NCBI RefSeq assembly: GCF_900327275.1
Contig: NZ_LS398548.1
Coordinates: 1,116,001 to 1,180,000 of the forward strand
DNA from: Orientia tsutsugamushi
Lineage (GTDB): Bacteria > Pseudomonadota > Alphaproteobacteria > Rickettsiales > Rickettsiaceae
Reading direction: 5' to 3'
DNA length: 64,000 bases
Part shown: positions 58,101 to 64,000 of the stretch, piece by piece
Layout: every line of letters begins with the position of its first letter
Numbering within the stretch: position 1 is the stretch's first letter
Notes under the pieces: model-generated
Told to the model about the DNA's origin: nothing
The model's database searches: none
Seen by the model: only the letters and a program-made list of their open reading frames with translations
Translations under genes and position numbers: made by a program

Positions 58101-58542
58101 TTCTCTCAAGGAGCTTGAGAATCATATTAGAGTTAATAAAAGCATTTTAATAGTTGATGATGATCAAAATGTTTTGGATGCAATATCTTTAGATATATAT
58201 GCTGAACAATATACTCCAGAACCAGTTAATAATGCTTTTGAAGCTGTTAAGTTGATTAAGGAAAATCCATTACAGTACTCTTTGGTATTACTTGATATGG
58301 TGATGCCTGAAAAAACCGGAGAGCAAGTTGTGCAGGAAATTTATACAGTAACAAAAATGTATGGTATTCCTATTATTATTATTTCAGGTTATAGCCAAAC
58401 CTATGAAACTAAAAACCTGCTTTATTCTATGGGAGTAGTAGCCTTCATTGAAAAACCTTATACCTATAATGAGCTTCGTAATGTTATCAACCACTACCTT
58501 AAGCAAACAATTATTCCCCTTCCTTATTCTTATCTCCCTTAG
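55105..58542 (+). CDS. Sodium/solute symporter-histidine kinase-receiver fusion
   Basis: 1145 residues. Residues ~5-470 are an SSS-family (SLC5-like) transporter: VRDYALGGQNFSTASLAST, FIGGSTFSLGLYEI, FGGIRAVVFTDIFQS and STADSYINSASVVF. Residues ~530-690 hold five or so more membrane helices. A linker (~700-725) leads to HisKA with H735 (NNLSHEIKSPLSVVRTT), HATPase N-box MLNLISNAIQYSQS, G1 EDEGVGIPE, G2 GRGLGLTLAREI, and a receiver domain (SILIVDDDQNV, D1064 in LVLLDMVMPEKTG, K in FIEKPYTY). This is the CbrA-like class of transporter-coupled sensor kinases. All phosphotransfer residues are present. The 3' end lies just before an IS982 relic, and the tail after the receiver is short. Confidence 0.9.
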   Translation: MPALNIDLILVGLFLIANLAIGLWYGKEVKSVRDYALGGQNFSTASLASTLIATFIGGSTFSLGLYEIYALGILAVLPIIGQILGLLCYPYILIPRMQEFFGKVSVADVMGDLYGKHIRIIGAACVIIRSATGIAMQIKVFSTIFNHFLGIDSVYATVISSMVVIIYSAFGGIRAVVFTDIFQSLAFGAFIPTLAILIWGMLGSWESIANTLTTNPIFDPKILLDYHNINTLQYYGIFFYCFLPDTNPAMFHRILISRNTVQASKAFKIMIPMHLLFCVFVGFIGLILLSSHQNIETNNLVPYIIDSYAYPGFKGLVVIGISAMIMSTADSYINSASVVFVNDLCKPLGLFQTNAKLEIIAVRIFSIFIGILGLCMALSQKNLIGILLFGASFYSPIIGIPVMFTILGFRTTTRVIVSGMIAGISTTFIWNKFFNAALPIGDLMPATIANFVVMMIMHYCLREPGGWVGPSDRRPLNVLKEKRKQQINSISSFFKSLYHSFSWDNICAYCNNETFRGKHYYIEYSVITAVSLMVMSLCGQVEHNVASAWLITKVSVILSGLVMTTALLYNNKWNADFRTKYLGLIWHITIFYTLVFSNTLLTMIGGSSPILLMCFISNLVVAGILLQWHTALFMILLGVPVGARVFNILASWRGYLADYNEVDNNLGMYVIWALALLGAILLFIRLRQNQFVDNTRSMLELKNDVDVLNLRLNTKSQKMEILLNTEKHILNNLSHEIKSPLSVVRTTINLLSKFLPKYYKDTEMILKEKERVLTMVTLANSGIERLVAYSNNLFDLSKFAQGQMIFDIELNNFQLMLKEIIAECNKVNVAEKHIISLNYVPQAETMFEFDHTRIKTVMLNLISNAIQYSQSGLILITVKPYRSGVEVSIEDEGVGIPENELEAIFVPFEESSRTKSKACGRGLGLTLAREIILAHHGEIWAENRPNNRGSKFTFRLPLRQPEGGFNKAVYSKSEVFGKIYKDRIAKLLKGFGYECNSINSLKELENHIRVNKSILIVDDDQNVLDAISLDIYAEQYTPEPVNNAFEAVKLIKENPLQYSLVLLDMVMPEKTGEQVVQEIYTVTKMYGIPIIIISGYSQTYETKNLLYSMGVVAFIEKPYTYNELRNVINHYLKQTIIPLPYSYLP

Positions 58543-58582
58543 ATTACATTCATCTTTTATGTTAGCTATTAGAGTTCAGATA

Positions 58583-58745
58583 GGCTTTTTGAAAAGTATA
58601 TATTACATCAATTCTACAAAGTTAGCAATTTGTCATAATAAACGTACTTCCAGCAATAGAGTTTTTAACAGATTTTCTAAAATTGGTAAGAGTAGTTATG
58701 GCTGGTTCTTAGGCTTTAAGCTTCATCTTATAATCAATAAGATGT
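58583..58745 (+). mobile_element. IS982-type internal fragment
   Basis: Encodes GIYYINSTKLAICHNKRTSS-like residues then SSYGWFLGFKLHLIINK, the middle of the IS982 transposase, joined on the right to RAGE-end sequence. Confidence 0.7.
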
Positions 58746-58759
58746 GCTATAGGTAAAAA

Positions 58760-59093
58760 TGCAAAGGTAGATCAAATATAAGGAAGAAGAAAAGTTAATT
58801 TTTATTAACTGTTACACTTTATAGAACCTACTATTAACTTGTGTTAACTTTTATTAATATTTTTAATCAAGCTTCAACTTTAACTATAAATATAATACAA
58901 TATTTGTCAATATAACAAAAAAATTAAAGCAAAAGGTTGACAGAAAATTTAGGAAATTGGTAGCCAGTTTTTAATCTAGAGGTTAATCTAATGGTCGAAA
59001 AATATATGCAACCTGAGATTAAAAAGTGATTTTTAAGTTATATGTATTATGAACAAATTAGTATAAAAAATTTGCTATCAAATAAACAGTATA
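58760..59093 (+). repeat. Second copy of the RAGE terminal repeat, without integrase
   Basis: Matches 25685-26050 in the same orientation, up to the ATTAGTATAAAAAA text near 59060. Where the integrase should start there is instead the foldback MITE at 59094. This marks the end of a second RAGE. Confidence 0.65.
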
Positions 59094-59240
59094 ATAGACC
59101 TCTTTCGAAACTGGTTAAAGTAGTTCAAAATTATTGCTGACAAATATCGAAATAGATGTAAAAGATTCGGCCTTAGATTTAATTTGATCTTTGGCATTTA
59201 TAATTTTGAACTACTTTAACCAGTTTCGAAAGAGATCTAT
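59094..59240. mobile_element. IS5-derived foldback MITE, left of traL
   Basis: About 147 bp. Arms of ~38 bases (TAGACCTCTTTCGAAACTGG... and its complement) flank ~70 bases from the 3' end of the IS5-type element. Its interior is the reverse complement of the copy at 60107. Confidence 0.85.
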
Positions 59241-59281
59241 TATAGAGAAATCTCATGCTACAATTGCGGCTGAAGGTGATT

Positions 59282-59578
59282 ATGCAAAATCAAAAATTAT
59301 GTTGGGCATTATCGAGGCCGTTGAAGTATATGGGTTTGAGCATTGATGAATGGGTAGTAGTGCTAGCTGGAGTAGCTCCAGGAATTGTACTAGTAAACAG
59401 CAGGCATGCTAAATTAGGCCTAGCATTTATGGTTGGAGGAATTGCTCTATGTTATTGCTTTAAGAAATTTAAGAAGGTATCAGAGAATTTTTTGCTAAAA
59501 AGTTTTTTAGTAGCTAAAGGTTTATTGCCAGCTCCATTAGGATATTCAAGATTGCTGGGCAAAAAAGTTGGCAAATAA
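59282..59578 (+). CDS. traL: TraL, F-type pilus assembly protein
   Basis: 98 residues from ATG 59282 (AAGGTG 4 bases upstream; an in-frame start at 59255 is less likely). MQNQKLCWALSRPLKYMGL then WVVVLAGVAPGIVLV and LGLAFMVGGIALCYCF give the two membrane segments and size expected of TraL. The stop overlaps the traE start (TAATG). It is the only tra gene in the window that appears whole, though its partners are broken. Confidence 0.8.
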   Translation: MQNQKLCWALSRPLKYMGLSIDEWVVVLAGVAPGIVLVNSRHAKLGLAFMVGGIALCYCFKKFKKVSENFLLKSFLVAKGLLPAPLGYSRLLGKKVGK

Positions 59579-60106
59579 TGAATCATCTCTTTAAGCAAAA
59601 TGCTATACAAGAGCTGGTTAAATATAATAAATTCTTACTTTCTGTAACTATATTGCTAGCTGCAGCTAATATAATTGCGATAATGGCTGCAATTACCAAA
59701 GAAGAAAAGTGGTTATTAATTCCAGCAATGGAGCCTGATCGTAAAATGACGGTTTCATCAAAAAATTACCATGAAACCTATTTAAAGAAATGGGCAATTT
59801 TTATGATGAAAGGCTTGTTGACTACTTCTCCAAATGAGGTAGAAAGGCAAATAGCTGACATGAAGCTGGAGCTAGCAATGCTTTTGATAAGCTAGCTAAT
59901 TTTGCTATAAAACGAGCTGATTCCATGAGCCCAGTCATTGTTGTTGCCTCAGGTAGAGTCATAGATGTTGTATTTAAAAAAGGTTTTGACTTACGTGAGC
60001 ACAAGAAGAAGCCACATAAATTAACTTATTCACAATCAACTAACAATGAAAAAGTTAATTTGCATAATAAATTTGACCAATCACAAAGGTTAGAGGAGCA
60101 TTTATA
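59578..60106 (+). pseudogene. traE: traE 5' part fused to traB 3' end by deletion
   Basis: traE starts MNHLFKQNAIQELVKYNKFL and keeps its membrane anchor and the NYHETYLKKWAIFMMKGLLT block to about 59880. Its frame then breaks, and from about 59895 the reading becomes KLANFAIKRADSMSPVIVVA then GRVIDVVFKKGFDLREH to the stop at 60106, the C-terminal pattern of TraB. Between them the rest of traE, traK and most of traB are missing. Confidence 0.72.
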
Positions 60107-60251
60107 ATAGACCTCTTTCGAAACTGCTTAAGGTAGATCAAAATTATAAATGCCAGAGATAAAATTAAATCTAAGACCGAATCTTTTACGTCTATTTCGA
60201 TATTTATCAGCAATAATTTTGAACTACTTTAACCAGTTTCGAAAGAGGTAT
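60107..60251. mobile_element. IS5-derived foldback MITE, right of traB
   Basis: About 145 bp, the inverted partner of the copy at 59094: TAGACCTCTTTCGAAACTGC on the left and CAGTTTCGAAAGAGGTATAA on the right. It begins at the traB stop. Confidence 0.85.
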
Positions 60252-60267
60252 AATTATGTTTTAATGT

Positions 60268-60790
60268 AGGTATATAATAGCTAAACCAGTATAAAACAGT
60301 TATGTTATATACTTTTTGAAAAGCGTGTCTAAGTTACAGTGATATTTCATTCTCCTTAATTTAGCTTGAAACTATTTTTTTCAATAGAATTTAAATCAGG
60401 AGAATAAGGAGGTAAATACTCTAATATATGTTTATCTTTTTCTATCATGATTTTTAAATGAGGACTTTTATGAAAACTTTGTATTATTGATCACAACTAC
60501 AGAATTATTAGGTAATTTCTGAATTAAATCATGTTCTATGCAACAGTTTAAAATAGCAGTATTAACATTGCATTCAAAATTGATACGGTTGCAGAGATTT
60601 ATCTACTAATGCTCTTGCAGCTAAGTCACTATAAAACAGTTATATGATTTACTTTTCAAAAGTATATCTAGCTCATAGTGATAGCCAAACTATTATAACT
60701 GTTTTATAGTAGTTTAGTTATATAAAATTAGTTCTCTTTGACTGATGCAAATCATAAACGCAGTAACATCTTAGTTATATTATAAATAAA
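60268..60790 (-). mobile_element. IS630-type remnant carrying a nested MITE
   Basis: The terminal repeat (TATATAATAGCTAAACCAGT) begins near 60268. Decayed transposase sequence equivalent to 3000-3400 follows and is interrupted at 60616-60722 by the MITE, after which it resumes (TAAAATTAGTTCTCTTTGAC, ACGCAGTAACATC). Confidence 0.75.
60616..60722. mobile_element. IS630-derived MITE inserted in its parent element
   Basis: About 107 bp, near-identical to 47217-47324: GCTAAGTCACTATAAAACAG at the left and ACTGTTTTATAGTAGTTTAG at the right. Flanked by IS630 sequence that is continuous once the MITE is removed. Confidence 0.85.
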
Positions 60791-60926
60791 TACTACTTTC
60801 TATACTTTTTTAGCTATTGCTATATATTAAATTAATTAAGCATAAAATTAATAACTTTGAAAATAACATAACCTAACTTAATAATTAGTTTATGCAAATA
60901 CTATACAATCATTTAGAGGCAATATT

Positions 60927-63632
60927 ATGACAAAGTGGATTTATCGATTTTCAAGTACGTCTCCAAACTTACCTCATATTAATTCAGTATACCAATCCTG
61001 TAATATAATGAAAGATAATCTGCAAAATCTACTTGGTAACAAAGGTGTAACACTTGCTCAGATGTTTAGTCAAAAGCTACCTATACCGCATGGTTTTATT
61101 ATATCAACTAAATTATATCGTTACTATCTGCAAAATAATGATTCTCTACCAAGTGATTTCATATCTGATTTAAAATCATCTATTCTAGATTTAGAACATC
61201 AAACTGGAAAAAATTTTGGTGATTATAATAATCCGCTATTAGTTGCAGTAAGGTCTAGTGCTGCAGTATCTATGCCTGGAATTATGAACACTATACTTAA
61301 TCTAGGTATAAATGATATTATAGTTGAAGGGTTAAGTACTGTAACATGTAATAGAATTTTTGCATTAGATACTTACATGCGCTTTATTCAAACTTATGGA
61401 CAAGTAGTTATGGGAGTATCACCTGCAGAATTTGAACTTGCTTTAAATCAGTTTAAAACATTAAATAATATTACTAGTCAAGAACAGCTAACTTCAGAAC
61501 ATTTACATAATCTAATTACAATTTTTAAGCAAATTATTCATAAAGAAACTAAACAAGAATTTCCACAAGATGTTAATATTCAATTACACCAAGCTATTCA
61601 AGCAGTATTAAAATCATGGATGAACCACCATGCTATTACATATAGAAAACTTAACAATATTTCAGGTAATATTGGAACTGCTATTATTGTACAGGCTATG
61701 GTTTTTGGTAATATGGGTAGTGATTCAGCAACAGGAGTAGTGTTTACTAGAAACCCCTTAACAGGTGATAATAAACTATATGGCGAATTTTTAATTAATG
61801 CTCAAGGAGATAACGTTGTATCTGGAGTTAGTATATCTCATTCCATATCAAGTGATAATAAGGATCAAAAATGCACCTTAAAGTATGCTATGCCTAAGAT
61901 GTATGAAGAGTTATTACAGCATTGCAAACAATTGGAACAGCATTACTGTAATATTCAAGATATTGAATTTACTATAGAAAAGCAGAAATTATATATATTA
62001 CAGACAAGATCTGCAAAATGCACAGCATTAGCAACTATTAAGGCACTAGTAGATATGGTTGCCTCTGGGTTAATAACCAAAAAAGAGGCGATAGCTAAAA
62101 TCAATCCAATGTCACTCAATCAACTACTACACTCATATATTGATGAAAGTGAGAATTATAAAGTAATAACTCAAGGACTTCCATCTACACCAGGAGCTGT
62201 AACTGGAGTAATTGCATTATCAGTAGCTGCTGCTGAAAAATTATCTAATCAACATCATAAAGTGATTTTTATATGTTCAAATATTAGTCCTGAAGACATT
62301 AAAGCTATGCATATATCTTCTGGTATTTTAACTAGTGGTGGAAATACAACTTCTCATGCAGCAATTCTTAGCAGAGCATTAGGAAAGCCACATATTTGTG
62401 CTGCTAAAGATGTTATAATTGACCAACAGAACGGACTGATAAAAATAGGCGATATTAGTTTGTATCAAGGCAGTAAAATTACCATAGATGGTAACAGTGG
62501 TAAAGTATTTGTAGGAGACGTAAGATTACTACAGCCAGAGTTTTCTAAGGAATGTCAATTATTTATGGAGTGGGCTGATGAAATAAAAACAGTTGAGGTA
62601 AAGGCTAATGCAGATACTAGCGATGATGTAAAATTAGCACTGCGACTTGGGGCAACATCTATCGGTCTTTGCCGTACTGAGCATATGCTTCTTGAGGACA
62701 ACAAAATTAGCTTAGTTCAGGAGACAATTATTGCTGATAATGATAAATGTAGATTGAATGCGCTTGAAAAATTGTTTTTGTTGCATAAAGCTGATTTTAA
62801 AGAGCTATTTGCTGCTACAATGCAAATCCCAATTAATATCAGGCTACTTGACGCACCATTACATGAATTTTTACCTACAACATTTACAACTGCATACAAT
62901 AGAATCATAGATAATCTAAACATTTCTCAAGAAACGTTTAATGCAAGAGTTAACACGTTAAAGGAAGTCAATCCTATGTTGGGTCATAGAGGTTGTAGAA
63001 TCGGTATAAGTTTTCCTGAAATTTATGAAATGCAGGTTCGAGCAATATTTGAAGCTGCAGCTGAAATATTACTTGAGTTAAAAGTTATGCCTAAAATTGA
63101 AGTTACTATACCATTAATTAGCCATAAAAAAGAGTTACAATTGTTAAAGCAAATAATTTATAAAATAGTAGAAAAAGTAGAACAGCAAAAATTACTTAAA
63201 TATAGATGTAAGTTTGATTATACAATAGGAACTATGATTGAATTGCCTAGAGCCGCTCTTCAGGCATATGAACTGGCTCAGGAAGTGGATTTTTTCTGTT
63301 TTGGTACTAACGATTTAACGCAAACTACATATGGTATTTCAAGAGATGATTCTACATCTTTTATTAATCAATATATTGAAAATGATATTTTTGCAGCTGA
63401 TCCTTTTGCAACTTTAGATTGCGAAGCTGTAGGTGAATTAATTCAAATAGCCATTGAACGTGGCAGAACTGCTAAAAAACATCTGAAAATAGGAATTTGT
63501 GGTGAACATGCTGCTGATTTAAATTCAGTAGAATTTTTTCATAAAGTTAAAGTAGATTCAATATCATGTTCGCCATATAAAATTCCAATTGCTAGATTAG
63601 CAGCAGCACAAGCAGCATTAAAAAATAATTAA
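60927..63632 (+). CDS. ppdK: Pyruvate, phosphate dikinase
   Basis: 901 residues, full length. The N-terminal ATP-grasp domain has LLGNKGVTLAQMFS, VAVRSSAAVSMPGIMNTILN and FTRNPLTGDNKLYGEF. The swivelling domain carries the phospho-histidine H477 in GGNTTSHAAILSRALGKPH. The C-terminal PEP-binding domain has SIGLCRTEHMLLE, MLGHRGCRIGISFPEIYEMQ, FCFGTNDLTQTTYG and GICGEHAADLNSVEFF with the catalytic Cys. It interconverts pyruvate, ATP and Pi with PEP, AMP and PPi; in a host-dependent bacterium lacking glycolysis it would make PEP from imported pyruvate. Start ATG 60927 after GAGGC. Confidence 0.96.
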   Translation: MTKWIYRFSSTSPNLPHINSVYQSCNIMKDNLQNLLGNKGVTLAQMFSQKLPIPHGFIISTKLYRYYLQNNDSLPSDFISDLKSSILDLEHQTGKNFGDYNNPLLVAVRSSAAVSMPGIMNTILNLGINDIIVEGLSTVTCNRIFALDTYMRFIQTYGQVVMGVSPAEFELALNQFKTLNNITSQEQLTSEHLHNLITIFKQIIHKETKQEFPQDVNIQLHQAIQAVLKSWMNHHAITYRKLNNISGNIGTAIIVQAMVFGNMGSDSATGVVFTRNPLTGDNKLYGEFLINAQGDNVVSGVSISHSISSDNKDQKCTLKYAMPKMYEELLQHCKQLEQHYCNIQDIEFTIEKQKLYILQTRSAKCTALATIKALVDMVASGLITKKEAIAKINPMSLNQLLHSYIDESENYKVITQGLPSTPGAVTGVIALSVAAAEKLSNQHHKVIFICSNISPEDIKAMHISSGILTSGGNTTSHAAILSRALGKPHICAAKDVIIDQQNGLIKIGDISLYQGSKITIDGNSGKVFVGDVRLLQPEFSKECQLFMEWADEIKTVEVKANADTSDDVKLALRLGATSIGLCRTEHMLLEDNKISLVQETIIADNDKCRLNALEKLFLLHKADFKELFAATMQIPINIRLLDAPLHEFLPTTFTTAYNRIIDNLNISQETFNARVNTLKEVNPMLGHRGCRIGISFPEIYEMQVRAIFEAAAEILLELKVMPKIEVTIPLISHKKELQLLKQIIYKIVEKVEQQKLLKYRCKFDYTIGTMIELPRAALQAYELAQEVDFFCFGTNDLTQTTYGISRDDSTSFINQYIENDIFAADPFATLDCEAVGELIQIAIERGRTAKKHLKIGICGEHAADLNSVEFFHKVKVDSISCSPYKIPIARLAAAQAALKNN

Positions 63633-64000
63633 CTACGAGTTAGATATAAGAAATAATGTAAAATCTAGATAGAATAAATATTATAGCTCTTTTTATGCTT
63701 ATAGCTTAATTCGAGAAGGTAGTTGCAATTGTAAATGTAAAAAGATAGAATCAAAAAAGTCCTTCTTAAAAAAGAAACAGAAATTTTGTTATGTTTAAAA
63801 ACATAAGCAAGCAATGCAGAGAAGACATTAACCAAGTTTCGAAAGAGGTCTAATATATTTTTTCATGTTGGGTTATTTCTTTTTTATTTAAATTTTCTTT
63901 TTAACTCAACATTCTCTCCTTGTATACATTTTATTCACTACCTTGCATATCTTCCCTTATTCTGATCTGGCGTTATTAGAGTATAGTTAGAATAAGAATT
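63633..64000. mobile_element. IS5-type and IS982-type ends at the right edge
   Basis: GTTTCGAAAGAGGTCTAATA at 63836-63855 is an IS5-type terminus with nothing of its body. It is followed directly by an IS982 5' end (63860-63975: TTTTTTCATGTTGGGTTATT, then CTTATTCTGATCTGGCGTTA), matching 37580-37705. No gene continues to the edge. Confidence 0.6.

Noticed and set aside
1-64000. tRNA, rRNA or tmRNA genes
   Set aside because: I looked for GTTCGAA-type T-loops with flanking stems. All TTCGAA occurrences lie in IS termini or the first ankyrin gene, so none is supported.
1-64000. CRISPR array
   Set aside because: The tandem repeats found (AEGK in Rpn, tolA linker, ankyrin) are in-frame coding repeats without spacers of uniform length.
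1-64000. Intact conjugative transfer system
   Set aside because: Every tra gene except traL is broken, fused or truncated, and traG, traK, traU, traN, traC and others were not seen.

Overview
The window is AT-rich DNA whose gene content and mobile-element load match an obligate intracellular Rickettsiales genome, most probably Orientia tsutsugamushi. The basis is ankyrin-repeat genes with F-box-like ends, TPR and Rpn/PD-(D/E)XK genes, ppGpp-hydrolase and histidine-kinase cargo, and several decayed RAGEs (Rickettsiales amplified genetic elements). These RAGEs carry F-type tra genes plus a Ti-type traA/traD pair, set between ordinary rickettsial housekeeping genes. I see no rRNA, tRNA or CRISPR.

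Layout. 1-5.8 kb: an ankyrin gene cut by the left edge, a dnaB-type helicase, an IS630 deletion derivative, a membrane histidine kinase and hpf. 5.8-31.9 kb: a wrecked RAGE. It holds traA (frameshift plus stop), a divergent small traD-like gene, TPR, Rpn, a ppGpp hydrolase, histidine-kinase fragments, a second traA tail, an Rpn gene split by IS110, traD split by an IS5-type element, a traH/traD deletion fusion, a traF tail, a palindromic IS982 pair, a pseudo-integrase between inverted dnaB ends, a second complete dnaB, a broken replication initiator and a group II intron reverse-transcriptase relic. 32-37.7 kb: yfgM-bamB surrounded by IS630 and IS982 wreckage. 37.8-40.9 kb: ssb, an alpha/beta hydrolase, then traL/traE and Rpn debris. 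40.9-58.5 kb: a mostly chromosomal block of lepA, prfB (with its programmed frameshift), a large unrecognised 829-residue gene, hemB, tolQ-tolR-tolA, nadK, tsaD, carD, dnaQ and a very large transporter-kinase-receiver fusion. 58.6-60.8 kb: a second RAGE scar with traL and a traE/traB fusion, bracketed by two inverted foldback elements. 60.9-63.6 kb: ppdK, followed by IS relics.

How the parts relate. The chromosomal genes cover translation (lepA, prfB, hpf, tsaD), replication and repair (ssb, dnaQ), envelope (tol, bamB/yfgM), cofactors (hemB, nadK) and pyruvate metabolism (ppdK). They are small intact islands. The conjugation genes are nearly all broken, and their junctions record the order of events: IS insertion, short deletions that fuse neighbouring tra genes, and inversions between repeats. 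Most intact accessory genes are candidate effectors or signalling genes (ankyrin, TPR, Rpn, ppGpp hydrolase, histidine kinase), as though cargo outlived the transfer machinery.

All functional calls come from reading motifs; no database search was run. IS family names rest on catalytic motifs and terminal repeats.
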